DNA of 40,908 nt, taken from contig CABYFY010000013.1 in the NCBI GenBank assembly GCA_902518355.1, positions 1-40,908 on the forward strand, written 5' to 3'. Below the pieces are notes generated by a model. The model searched no databases, was not told where the DNA came from, and worked only from the letters and a program-made list of their open reading frames with translations. This document shows positions 25,645 through 33,787 of the stretch, in pieces; positions within the stretch are counted from its first letter, which is position 1; each line of letters opens with the position of its first letter. The position numbers and the translations under genes were made by a program. This DNA is from an uncultured Bacteroidota bacterium (GTDB lineage Bacteria; Bacteroidota; Bacteroidia; Flavobacteriales; Flavobacteriaceae).

Positions 25645-26718
25645 TTAATTAATTTTAATTCTAGGATCTAATTTGATATATATAATATCAACTAATATAT
25701 TTATTATTATGAAAATAAATGCTATGACCAAAACTGCTCCCATTATCACAGGTAAATCGAGAAGATTTAAAGCATTTACAATTTCTTTTCCAATTCCATT
25801 CCAACCAAAAATAAACTCAACAAAAACAGCTCCGGCAAGAAGAGAGGCAAACCAGCCTGATATAACTGTTACAACAGGGTTTAAAGCATTCTTCAAAGCA
25901 TGGTTTTTAATAATATCAATTTGAGATAAGCCTTTAGCTCTTGCAGTTCTAATATAGTCTTGATTCAATACATGAAGTAACTCGTTTCTAACTAATTGAC
26001 TTATTACAGCTAAAGGTCTAATACCTAAAACTATTGAAGGTAAAATCAAATTCTTTAATTTAAGATTAAATGATTCACCATAATCATCAAGTTCAAATAA
26101 GCTTCCAGTCATTTCCAGACCTGTAAGATCTTTAAGCAAAAAACCAAAAATCCATGCAAATATTATAGCACTAAAAAAAGAAGGAATACTCATTCCAACT
26201 GTACTTATAAACTGAATAAATAGATCAATATAATTTCCTTTGTTAAGTGCTGATATTATTCCAAAGACTAATCCGATAAATATTGCTATCAAAATAGCAG
26301 AAAATGCCAAAACAAATGTATTTGGAAGTATTTCAGAGATAATTTTGGATACCTTTTTACCTTGATTGACAAAAGAAGTTCTTAAATATGGGTATTTAAG
26401 GTTAACGGAAAATTTACTGAAACTCACCAGTTCAATTCCTGAATAATTTTCATCGAAAAAAGAATAGTCACTCTCTTTTTTTGAGTGAAATGATATTGGG
26501 GATAAATCATTTAAGTACAAAAAATATTGATCGGATAATGGCTTATCGAAACCATATTTTTTTTTAACAACATCCAACTGCGCCGAGTTTTGATTTTGTC
26601 CCAGCATCATCTGAGCGGGATCTCCAGGAAGAATATTAAATAGAAAAAATATTACAGTAACTACTCCAAACATTGTGAATGCAGAGTAAAAGATCTTATC
26701 TAAAATGTAGTTCAACAA
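25645..26718 (-). CDS. DppB-like ABC transporter permease, TTG start
   Basis: A 357-residue inner-membrane permease of the peptide/nickel type: an N-terminal helix followed by GDPAQMMLG (residues 32-40), a periplasmic insert (about 50-125), then five helices containing the EAA-like loop VRNELLHVLNQDYIRTARAKGLS that contacts the ATPase. No ATPase, DppC-type partner or binding protein is adjacent. The start is TTG at 26718, placed directly after the TAA of the BT_3928 gene. The next ATG is codon 16, inside the first helix. The substrate, presumably oligopeptides, is inferred from family only. Confidence 0.88.
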   Translation of the reverse strand: MLNYILDKIFYSAFTMFGVVTVIFFLFNILPGDPAQMMLGQNQNSAQLDVVKKKYGFDKPLSDQYFLYLNDLSPISFHSKKESDYSFFDENYSGIELVSFSKFSVNLKYPYLRTSFVNQGKKVSKIISEILPNTFVLAFSAILIAIFIGLVFGIISALNKGNYIDLFIQFISTVGMSIPSFFSAIIFAWIFGFLLKDLTGLEMTGSLFELDDYGESFNLKLKNLILPSIVLGIRPLAVISQLVRNELLHVLNQDYIRTARAKGLSQIDIIKNHALKNALNPVVTVISGWFASLLAGAVFVEFIFGWNGIGKEIVNALNLLDLPVIMGAVLVIAFIFIIINILVDIIYIKLDPRIKIN

Positions 26719-27819
26719 TTAATCAAAATTTAAATAAGAAAAATCCTTGTAATGTTTTTTATCGATAACATTTCCTGCTTTTAAAACTATTGCTCCAGGA
26801 TTTGACCTAACGACAGTTTTTAATGCAGTTTCATCACATGTGTAAAATTCAAAAGATAGATTATTTTCTTTTATAAAAATATTTCTATCCTCAATTGAGG
26901 AAGCAGTTAGACCTATTATCTTATATCCTTTATTTTTTGCCTTTTGTACTGAGAGTTTTAAGTTTTCAACCGCATTTGAAGAAAAATTTTCAATATTGTA
27001 TGATATATAAATAAGTAATTTTTCTTCGCTTAGTATTTCATTAGTAAGATTATTACCGTTTACCTCAATTGAAAAATCATATATTGAAGGCTCATAGCCT
27101 TTTTGAATTAATTTTGTTTCAACTTCAATAAAATCACCAGAAACATTTGGGTATTCACCGTTAGTTACGTAGGTTTTTTCTTGTCCATCCTCTATAAATT
27201 TCCACTCATACTCATACAAGTCTTTTGGAGCATCTTCTGGAATAGCCATATTTTGAATTAAATTATCTCCTATTTTATATGCTCTAAAATCTAAGATTGG
27301 CAAATGATTGAGAACATAATAAGTTATGTAAAAGCAAGAAACCAAGGATAGACCTATGATAATTTTTTGAGTATTCTTTCCAACAATTGGTTTTATCATT
27401 TCTTGTTTAAAAAATATAAAACCTATCATAACAAGAAGTACTACATCTTTTGTAAAAGATTCCCATGGTGTCAATTTGATTGCATCTCCGAAACAACCAC
27501 AATCAGTAACCTTATTAAAATATGCTGAATACCAGGTTAAAAAAGTAAAAAATATAATCATCAAAAGTAAACTCCATAAGGTAAACTTCTTCTTAAAACC
27601 AATAATCAAAAATATACCTAAAACTACCTCCAGAATGACAATAAATATTGCCATCGGTAAAACGATTGGTATTAAAAATTCAAGGTTAAAAACAGTTGGG
27701 CCAAAATATTCCTCTAATTTAAAAGAGAAACCAATAGGATCATTTAATTTGATGAGGCCTGAAAAAATAAATAGAACTCCGACAAAATATCTGAATAGAT
27801 GAACAATTATTTTAATCAT
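26719..27819 (-). CDS. BT_3928 family protein (DoxX/MauE plus thioredoxin-like)
   Basis: A 366-residue protein. The N-terminal half has four helices of DoxX/MauE type (FRYFVGVLFIFSGLIKLNDP, then TDCGCFGDAIKLTPWESF between helices). A fifth helix lies near 152-170. The C-terminal part (about 265-360) looks like a thioredoxin/peroxiredoxin half-fold with NPGAIVLKAG as the cis-Pro strand, but no CxxC is present. MauE-type proteins support disulfide or redox processes. A redox role here is inference. The ATG overlaps the DUF1599 stop (ATGA). Confidence 0.82.
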   Translation of the reverse strand: MIKIIVHLFRYFVGVLFIFSGLIKLNDPIGFSFKLEEYFGPTVFNLEFLIPIVLPMAIFIVILEVVLGIFLIIGFKKKFTLWSLLLMIIFFTFLTWYSAYFNKVTDCGCFGDAIKLTPWESFTKDVVLLVMIGFIFFKQEMIKPIVGKNTQKIIIGLSLVSCFYITYYVLNHLPILDFRAYKIGDNLIQNMAIPEDAPKDLYEYEWKFIEDGQEKTYVTNGEYPNVSGDFIEVETKLIQKGYEPSIYDFSIEVNGNNLTNEILSEEKLLIYISYNIENFSSNAVENLKLSVQKAKNKGYKIIGLTASSIEDRNIFIKENNLSFEFYTCDETALKTVVRSNPGAIVLKAGNVIDKKHYKDFSYLNFD

Positions 27820-28352
27820 ATCTTGAGATGAATTAATGCAAAAATTGCATAATTAATAATATCTGTATAGTTAGCATCTATTCCTTCACTGACAAGAGTG
27901 TTTCCTTGATTATCCTCAATTTGTTTAACCCTTAATAATTTTTGTAAAATTAAATCAGTCAAAGAACTAACTCTCATTTCTCTCCAAGCTTCACCGTAAT
28001 CATGATTTTTATTCATCATTAAGTCTCTAGTTTTGTTAATCATTGTGTCATAAAGCTGCATACATTCTTTTCCCTCAAGGTCTGGGATTTCTGATACGCC
28101 CTTTTCAATTTGAATTAATGCCATTACCGAATAATTAATAATGCCGATAAACTCATCAGCTTCACCTTCGTCAACTTTTTGAATTGAATTTTTTTGAAGT
28201 CCTCTAATTCGTTGTGCTTTAATGAAAATCTGATCAGTCAATGATGATAATCTTAATATACGCCAAGCAGATCCGTAATCATACATTTTTTTTTCAAAAA
28301 GTGATTTACATTTTGATGTAACATTATCGTATTGCTCTAATGTTTTTTGCAT
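27816..28352 (-). CDS. DUF1599 protein with two tandem copies
   Basis: A 178-residue protein made of two copies of one unit. Residues 22-52 (KMYDYGSAWRILRLSSLTDQ...) match 115-146 (NHDYGEAWREMRVSSLTDL...), and the end of each unit matches as well (INYSVMALIQIE at 72-83, INYAIFALIHLK at 166-177). DUF1599 has also been called a nucleotide-modification-associated domain. In this chromosomal context no DNA hypermodification genes are present, so its job is open. First gene of the DUF1599-BT_3928-permease-tpiA-prmA operon and divergent from folP. Confidence 0.85.
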   Translation of the reverse strand: MQKTLEQYDNVTSKCKSLFEKKMYDYGSAWRILRLSSLTDQIFIKAQRIRGLQKNSIQKVDEGEADEFIGIINYSVMALIQIEKGVSEIPDLEGKECMQLYDTMINKTRDLMMNKNHDYGEAWREMRVSSLTDLILQKLLRVKQIEDNQGNTLVSEGIDANYTDIINYAIFALIHLKI

Positions 28353-28434
28353 AAATCGGAGTAATTTTACGTAAATTTCGATTAAATATCTTTAATCATC
28401 AAAGAAACAAGTTTAAATTTTTTAACATATAACA

Positions 28435-29259
28435 ATGACTATAAATATCAAGGGTAATCTACTGAATTTTTCCACTCCAAAAATAATGGGAATTTTAAAC
28501 GTAACTCCAGATTCTTTCTTTGATGGAGGTAAATATAGTACGAGCGATAAAATACTAAAGCAAGTTGAAAAAATGATAAATTCTGGAGCTGATATTATTG
28601 ACATTGGAGGATATAGTTCGCGTCCAGGTGCGGCTGATATCAGTGTCGATGAAGAATTAAAAAGGGTTATTCCAATAGTAGAACTTACCAGAAAACAATT
28701 TCCAAGTGCATTAATCTCTGTTGATACTTTTAGAAGTAAGGTGGCATATGAATCAATAATTTCTGGAGGAGATATAATAAATGATATTTCAGCAGGGAAT
28801 TTAGATCCCAAAATGTTTAAAACCGTTGCAAGTCTTAAAGTTCCCTACATTTTAATGCATATGAAAGGTAACCCTAGAAATATGATGGATAATTCAAATT
28901 ACTCTGATTTGACAAATGAAATATGTAAATATTTTTCAGAAAAAATTGAAAAAGCAAGAGTTGAAGGAATCAATGATTTAATAATTGACCCAGGTTTTGG
29001 ATTTTCAAAAACAACTGAACAAAATTATGAGCTTTTGAATAATTTAGATTTCCTGAAGCAATTTCAAAAACCATTACTTGTCGGAGTTTCAAGAAAATCA
29101 ATGATTTACAAAATACTTAATTCTACCCCTGAAAAAGCATTAAATGGTACTTCAATCCTACATACAATTTCAATTTTGAAAGGAGCAAATATTTTAAGAA
29201 CTCATGACGTTAAAGAAGCTGTAGAGTGTGTTAAAATCATTGGTCAATTAAAAGGCTAA
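28435..29259 (+). CDS. folP: dihydropteroate synthase
   Basis: Joins p-aminobenzoate to hydroxymethyl-dihydropterin pyrophosphate in folate synthesis, the target of sulfonamides. 274 residues, normal length. The conserved blocks are GILNVTPDSFFDGGK, DIIDIGGYSSRPGA, GDIINDISAGN, LMHMKGNPRNM, IDPGFGFSKT and VGVSRKSMI. It is divergent from DUF1599 with an 82-nt gap and is followed 33 nt later by cdaA. Confidence 0.97.
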   Translation: MTINIKGNLLNFSTPKIMGILNVTPDSFFDGGKYSTSDKILKQVEKMINSGADIIDIGGYSSRPGAADISVDEELKRVIPIVELTRKQFPSALISVDTFRSKVAYESIISGGDIINDISAGNLDPKMFKTVASLKVPYILMHMKGNPRNMMDNSNYSDLTNEICKYFSEKIEKARVEGINDLIIDPGFGFSKTTEQNYELLNNLDFLKQFQKPLLVGVSRKSMIYKILNSTPEKALNGTSILHTISILKGANILRTHDVKEAVECVKIIGQLKG

Positions 29260-29292
29260 ATTTTTTTAATCCTATATTTGTATTAAATTAAA

Positions 29293-30084
29293 ATGGATTT
29301 TTTCAAAGAAATACTCAATTTTTCAATAGTAGATGTGTTAGATATTTTTCTTGTTGCTACACTTCTCTATTATGCATATAAATTACTTAAGGGGACTGTA
29401 GCGATTAACATCTTTACTGGGATTATTCTAATCTACGTTTTATGGAGAGGAACTGTATTTCTTGAAATGGAATTACTCTCAAGTATCATTGGCGGCTTTA
29501 TGAGTGTTGGGATTATTGCTTTAATTGTTGTTTTCCAACCTGAAATAAGAAAATTTCTACTAATGATCGGTTCAGCTAATCTTTCAAAAAAAGGCTCTTT
29601 TTTTGAAAGAATTAAATTCTTTAAAAACCAAAACTTAGAAAGAGATACAACTGACATAAAATCGGTTATTTCTGCATGTTCTAACATGAGTGCATCAAAA
29701 ACCGGTGCTTTAATTGTTATTGAAAGAAGTAATAACTTAACTTTTTTAGGTGACTCCGGAGATGAAATGAATATCACTGTGACTCAGCCAATTCTAGAAA
29801 GTATATTTTTTAAGAATAGTCCTCTACATGACGGCGCTATAATTATTTCAAATAATATAATAAGAGCAACAAGAGTTGTACTTCCTATAAATAATGAAAC
29901 AAAAATTGCTGGAAAATATGGTCTTAGACATAGGGCTGCGGTTAGTATAACAGAAAAGACGGACGCAGTTGCTATTGTAGTTTCAGAAGAGAGTGGAAAA
30001 ATATCTTATATCAAAAATGGAGAATTTATCGGCTTTAATTCCGATGACGAGCTTTTAAAATTAGTAGAAAAAGACATTTCTTAA
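29293..30084 (+). CDS. cdaA: diadenylate cyclase CdaA
   Basis: Makes cyclic di-AMP from two ATP. The 263-residue protein has three N-terminal membrane helices (about 15-85) and a DAC domain with the two catalytic motifs, DGA at 180-182 (PLHDGAIII) and RHR at 212-214 (GLRHRAAV). No cdaR follows. c-di-AMP regulates potassium, osmotic balance and the envelope in other bacteria, and its targets here are unknown. It is co-transcribed with folP. An exact TATATTTG (29273-29280) lies upstream without a TTG at 17-23 nt. Its stop overlaps the convergent ABC exporter gene by 4 nt. Confidence 0.95.
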   Translation: MDFFKEILNFSIVDVLDIFLVATLLYYAYKLLKGTVAINIFTGIILIYVLWRGTVFLEMELLSSIIGGFMSVGIIALIVVFQPEIRKFLLMIGSANLSKKGSFFERIKFFKNQNLERDTTDIKSVISACSNMSASKTGALIVIERSNNLTFLGDSGDEMNITVTQPILESIFFKNSPLHDGAIIISNNIIRATRVVLPINNETKIAGKYGLRHRAAVSITEKTDAVAIVVSEESGKISYIKNGEFIGFNSDDELLKLVEKDIS

Positions 30085-31850
30085 ATAACTAACTCATTTT
30101 CTTTTTTGAGTTGAGCTTGATATAACTTGTAGTAAATACCTTGCTCATTTTTAAGTAATTCTTTGTGCTTACCAACCTCAATAATTTTTCCTTTATCCAT
30201 TACAATTATTTTGTCGGCTTTCATAATTGTGCTTAATCTGTGAGCTATAATAATTGATGTTCTATTCTTCGTAATTTTATCAATTGCTTTTTGAATTAAT
30301 ATTTCTGAGTCAGTATCAATTGATGAAGTAGCTTCATCTAAAACTAAAATTTGGGGATTTTTTATGTATGCTCTTAAAAAAGAAATTAATTGCCTTTGGC
30401 CTGTTGATAAACCAACTCCTCTTTCCCTAACATTATAATTGTATCCATCCGGCAAAGAACTTATAAATTCATCAAGTTCTATTTCTTTTGCAGCATCCTT
30501 AACCCTTAAAAATGAAATGTTAGTATTCTGTAATGTAATGTTACTTAAAATTGAGTCTGAAAACAGGTGAATATCCTGTGATACAAATCCAATATTTTTT
30601 CTTAGAGATGAAATTGAATAGTCATTTATATTAATATTGTCAATATAAATCGATCCTGAGTCTAATTCATAAAACCTATTTAGAAGTTTTATAATTGTTG
30701 ACTTTCCAGAACCCGTAGCGCCAACAATTGCATTTGTTGAACCTGCACTTATTTCAAAATTTAAGTTAACTAAAACCTTCTCCCCTTCGTTATAAGAAAA
30801 ATTAACATTTTCATATTTGATTTGTCCTGTAATTTCATTAGCGGAAATTAATCCTTTATCAAAAATTTGTGAATCTGTATCCAATATCTTAAAGACTCTC
30901 TCTGCTGCAACCATTCCCATAAGTAAGGTATTAAACTTATTTGCAATTTGATTTAATGGTCTAAATAACATTGGTATCATCATTATAAATGCTGTCAATT
31001 CACCAATTGATGCAGTATTATCGAGAACCGTATTCATACCCCCATACCATACGACTAGCCCCAAGGTTAATGAAGAAAATATTTCTGCTACTGGAAAGAA
31101 AATAGAATTGTACCAGACTGTTTTTAACCAAGCTTTTTTGTGTCTTTCATTTATTTCTTTGAATTTTTCATACTCAATTTTTTCCCTTGCAAATAATTGC
31201 AAGACATTCATGCCCGTTACCCTCTCCTGAACAAATGAATTTAAGTTAGCCACTTCATTTCTAACTTCATCAAAGGCTAACTTCATATATTTTTGAAAAA
31301 TTTTAGTTGCTAAAAGTATGAATGGTAATGAAATAAAAACAATTAAACTTAATTCCCAGTTCATATAAATCATAACAATCGCAACAATCAACATTTTAAG
31401 TATATCACTGATAATCATGAATAGTCCTTGCCCAAAAATATCAGCAATTCTTTCCATGTCTGTTACAGTTCTTGTGATAAGAATTCCGACAGATGATTTA
31501 TCGTAATATTTCATCTTAAAACCTTGAATATGATCAAATAATTTTACCCTGATATCTTTTACAACAGATTGACCTAAAAGTCCGGCATTAAATATGAACG
31601 AGTAATTACTAATTACCTCTAATAGTAATAAAGAAATCATGAGAATTATGTATTCAACAAAAAAATCGTAGTTGGATGCAGTAAGATTTTCGTCTACTAT
31701 TTTTTCTAATACAACAGGTCTAAGCGCTCCAAATATAGAAAGGCCAAAAACTGAAATAATTGAAGTAATAAAAATACTCCTGTAAGATTTTATATACCTT
31801 AATAATCTTTTAAAAAGAGTTAAATTATACACTTTAATTTTATTACTCAT
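30081..31850 (-). CDS. MsbA-like ABC exporter, ATPase plus permease
   Basis: A 589-residue half-transporter. Residues 1-330 form six helices of the type I exporter fold, followed by a nucleotide-binding domain: Walker A GATGSGKST (about 381), signature LSTGQRQLISF (about 481), Walker B ILVLDEATSSID and the H-loop IIAHRLST. A homodimer or heterodimer could export lipids or hydrophobic compounds. The substrate cannot be inferred. It starts inside truA (8-nt overlap), so translation is coupled to that gene. Confidence 0.93.
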   Translation of the reverse strand: MSNKIKVYNLTLFKRLLRYIKSYRSIFITSIISVFGLSIFGALRPVVLEKIVDENLTASNYDFFVEYIILMISLLLLEVISNYSFIFNAGLLGQSVVKDIRVKLFDHIQGFKMKYYDKSSVGILITRTVTDMERIADIFGQGLFMIISDILKMLIVAIVMIYMNWELSLIVFISLPFILLATKIFQKYMKLAFDEVRNEVANLNSFVQERVTGMNVLQLFAREKIEYEKFKEINERHKKAWLKTVWYNSIFFPVAEIFSSLTLGLVVWYGGMNTVLDNTASIGELTAFIMMIPMLFRPLNQIANKFNTLLMGMVAAERVFKILDTDSQIFDKGLISANEITGQIKYENVNFSYNEGEKVLVNLNFEISAGSTNAIVGATGSGKSTIIKLLNRFYELDSGSIYIDNININDYSISSLRKNIGFVSQDIHLFSDSILSNITLQNTNISFLRVKDAAKEIELDEFISSLPDGYNYNVRERGVGLSTGQRQLISFLRAYIKNPQILVLDEATSSIDTDSEILIQKAIDKITKNRTSIIIAHRLSTIMKADKIIVMDKGKIIEVGKHKELLKNEQGIYYKLYQAQLKKENELVI

Positions 31851-32619
31851 TTACAAAAATATTTTTAGGGTATTCAACCCTTGTTAAAAATAAACCATGA
31901 GCTGGTACAGATGGCCCAGCATATATTCTGTCTGATTTATCAATAATTTCTTTAAGTTTATCTGTAGATATTTTATGCAACCCAACCTCTAAAATTGTTC
32001 CAATTATTGCACGTACCATATTTCTTAAGAATCTATTTGCACTAATAGTAAAAATTACTTCTGAATTTTTTGCTTCATATTCAAAATTAGCGATAGTACA
32101 TTCATAGTTTGTCACATCTGTTCTGGATCTACAAAAGGATTTAAAATTAGTGTTCTCTTTAATTATTTCTATTGCTTTATCAATCTGATCAAAATTTAGT
32201 TTTTTTGTAAAATGATACTTTGTATCAGAGCTAAACACATCCTTTTTGGTTGTTAAAAAATATTTATATTCCCTTAAGCTCGCATCAAATCTTGCGTGAG
32301 CTTTACTGTGAACTTTTGATATATTATTTATGACAATATTTTTATCAAGAAAAGAGTTTAGTTTAAAAATTAAATTATTTACATCAAATTTTTGATTGAA
32401 GTCAAAATGGGCGTACATCTGTAATGCATGAACTCCTGTATCTGTCCTCCCAGCCCCAACTATTTTTAACTGCTTATTTTTTAGAACTAACTGTAATGAA
32501 TTCTCAATAGTCTGTTGAATAGTTATTGCGTTTGGTTGACTTTGCCATCCATGATATTCAGAGCCATTGTAAGAAAGTTCAATAAAGTATCTCAATCTAT
32601 TTGTAAATTTGTCTAACAA
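31843..32619 (-). CDS. truA: tRNA pseudouridine(38-40) synthase
   Basis: Converts uridines 38-40 of the anticodon arm to pseudouridine. 258 residues, typical length. The catalytic Asp60 lies in GAGRTDTGVHALQM, and FLRNMVRAIIGT near residue 200 is the family's C-terminal motif. The frame also has the N-terminal YNGSEYHGWQSQPN block. Its end overlaps the ABC exporter start by 8 nt and it is divergent from the YfcE-like gene. Confidence 0.95.
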   Translation of the reverse strand: MLDKFTNRLRYFIELSYNGSEYHGWQSQPNAITIQQTIENSLQLVLKNKQLKIVGAGRTDTGVHALQMYAHFDFNQKFDVNNLIFKLNSFLDKNIVINNISKVHSKAHARFDASLREYKYFLTTKKDVFSSDTKYHFTKKLNFDQIDKAIEIIKENTNFKSFCRSRTDVTNYECTIANFEYEAKNSEVIFTISANRFLRNMVRAIIGTILEVGLHKISTDKLKEIIDKSDRIYAGPSVPAHGLFLTRVEYPKNIFVNE

Positions 32620-32650
32620 ATATATACTTAATAATTATTTAAAAATTTAT

Positions 32651-33142
32651 TTGAAAAAGATTCTTCTAATATCAGACACTCATGGATATATTGATGATAA
32701 AATATTATCCTATTGTAAATCAGTGGATGAGGTTTGGCATGCTGGAGATATTGGAAATATTGAGGTTATCGATAAAATTAAGCAGCTTAAACCCGTAAAG
32801 GGTGTATATGGGAATATAGATAATCATTTGATAAGAAAGGAGTTTCCTCTTGATAATAAATTTAATTGTGAAAATATTAAAGTTTGGATAACCCATATAG
32901 GTGGCTATCCAGGTCGTTACAGTAGAAGAGTTTCTGATTGCTTAAAATCAGAAAAAGTTGATTTATTTGTATGTGGCCATTCTCACATCTTAAAAGTAAT
33001 CAATGATAAGAAACACAATCTTCTTCATATAAACCCAGGAGCAATTGGCAAACACGGATTTCACAATAAAAGAACCATGGTAAGATTTAATATTAACGGG
33101 AAAAAAATTGAAAATTTAGAAATTATTGAGTTTAATAGATAA
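32651..33142 (+). CDS. YfcE/MJ0936-type metallophosphoesterase, TTG start
   Basis: A small calcineurin-like phosphodiesterase, 163 residues. The di-metal motifs are present in order: SDTHG (Asp, His), HAGDIG (Asp), VYGNID (Asn), ITHIGG (His) and CGHSH (His-x-His), ending NPGAIG. The substrate is unknown, but relatives hydrolyse small phosphodiesters. The open frame begins at 32609, but that extension overlaps divergent truA. The TTG at 32651 gives the standard N-terminus MKKILLISDTHG when read as Met. It abuts the DUF4293 stop with no gap. Confidence 0.85.
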   Translation: MKKILLISDTHGYIDDKILSYCKSVDEVWHAGDIGNIEVIDKIKQLKPVKGVYGNIDNHLIRKEFPLDNKFNCENIKVWITHIGGYPGRYSRRVSDCLKSEKVDLFVCGHSHILKVINDKKHNLLHINPGAIGKHGFHNKRTMVRFNINGKKIENLEIIEFNR

Positions 33143-33604
33143 TCATCTAATTCTTTCAAGAGAATTAATTAATTCGTTGTCTCTCTTAATATATTTCAAG
33201 GCTAAGAATAAAAGATAACAACATAAAAACGGATTAACTATCGCTGCATACATCAATAATTCTAAAAATTTAGAAGGCATAAGCTCTGTTAAATAACTTA
33301 AGCAATTATAGAAATAAAAAATCGTAAATAAACTCATTACTAGGCTAAATCTAAAACCTAATTGTGTTAATTTAATCTGTAATTTTCTGTTTTTAAATAT
33401 AAAAATCGAAACAAAAGAAATTCCCGAAATAATTAAAGGTATGAATGAAATAGAGATTAAAACCGTATTGATATATTCAGAGCCGTTAAATATGTTTATA
33501 ATCACAGGGTAACCTTTCTCATACCATTCTAAGCCAAAAAGCCAATAAGAAAAGTAAAAAACCGAAGTAAGAAGTAGAAATATTGTTTGAACTCTTTGTA
33601 TCAT
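33143..33604 (-). CDS. DUF4293 membrane protein
   Basis: A 153-residue four-helix membrane protein. The N-terminus MIQRVQTIFLLLTSVFY and the C-terminus ALKYIKRDNELINSLERIR are the diagnostic ends of DUF4293, which is restricted to Bacteroidota and often located beside rho, as here. No function is established. It is divergent from rho with 183 nt between the starts. Confidence 0.88.
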   Translation of the reverse strand: MIQRVQTIFLLLTSVFYFSYWLFGLEWYEKGYPVIINIFNGSEYINTVLISISFIPLIISGISFVSIFIFKNRKLQIKLTQLGFRFSLVMSLFTIFYFYNCLSYLTELMPSKFLELLMYAAIVNPFLCCYLLFLALKYIKRDNELINSLERIR

Positions 33605-33651
33605 TTTTTAATTTTATTGTACAAATTTAACAGAAATAAAAAAAAATTAGG

Positions 33652-33679
33652 TTGATTTTAAAATAATGTCGTATAATTG
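33652..33679 (+). promoter_or_regulatory. candidate rho promoter
   Basis: TTG (33652-33654), 17-nt spacer, TATAATTG (33672-33679), one mismatch from TAnnTTTG. It would leave a leader of about 100 nt before rho. The same leader contains the hairpin at 33743-33758. Confidence 0.35.
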
Positions 33680-33742
33680 TAGCAGATTTTACTGGTTCAG
33701 AGGTAATTTCGATCTTCAAAGATTACATTCCAAAAAAATAAA

Positions 33743-33758
33743 AGCTCAAAAATGAGCT
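33743..33758 (+). promoter_or_regulatory. leader hairpin upstream of rho
   Basis: AGCTC (33743-33747) and GAGCT (33754-33758) pair around an A-rich loop, 29 nt before the rho start, followed by TAATTTTC. rho is autoregulated in other bacteria, so this hairpin may act as an attenuator, but the T tract is short. Confidence 0.35.
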
Positions 33759-33787
33759 AATTTTCAAAAATAATTTAACAATAAAAA

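Noticed and set aside
28422-28811. 129-codon reverse-strand frame inside folP
   Set aside because: It is a shadow of a strongly conserved gene and has no recognisable protein features.
32609-32650. N-terminal extension of the YfcE-like protein
   Set aside because: It starts with TTG inside divergent truA and adds residues absent from the family; the TTG at 32651 gives the standard N-terminus.
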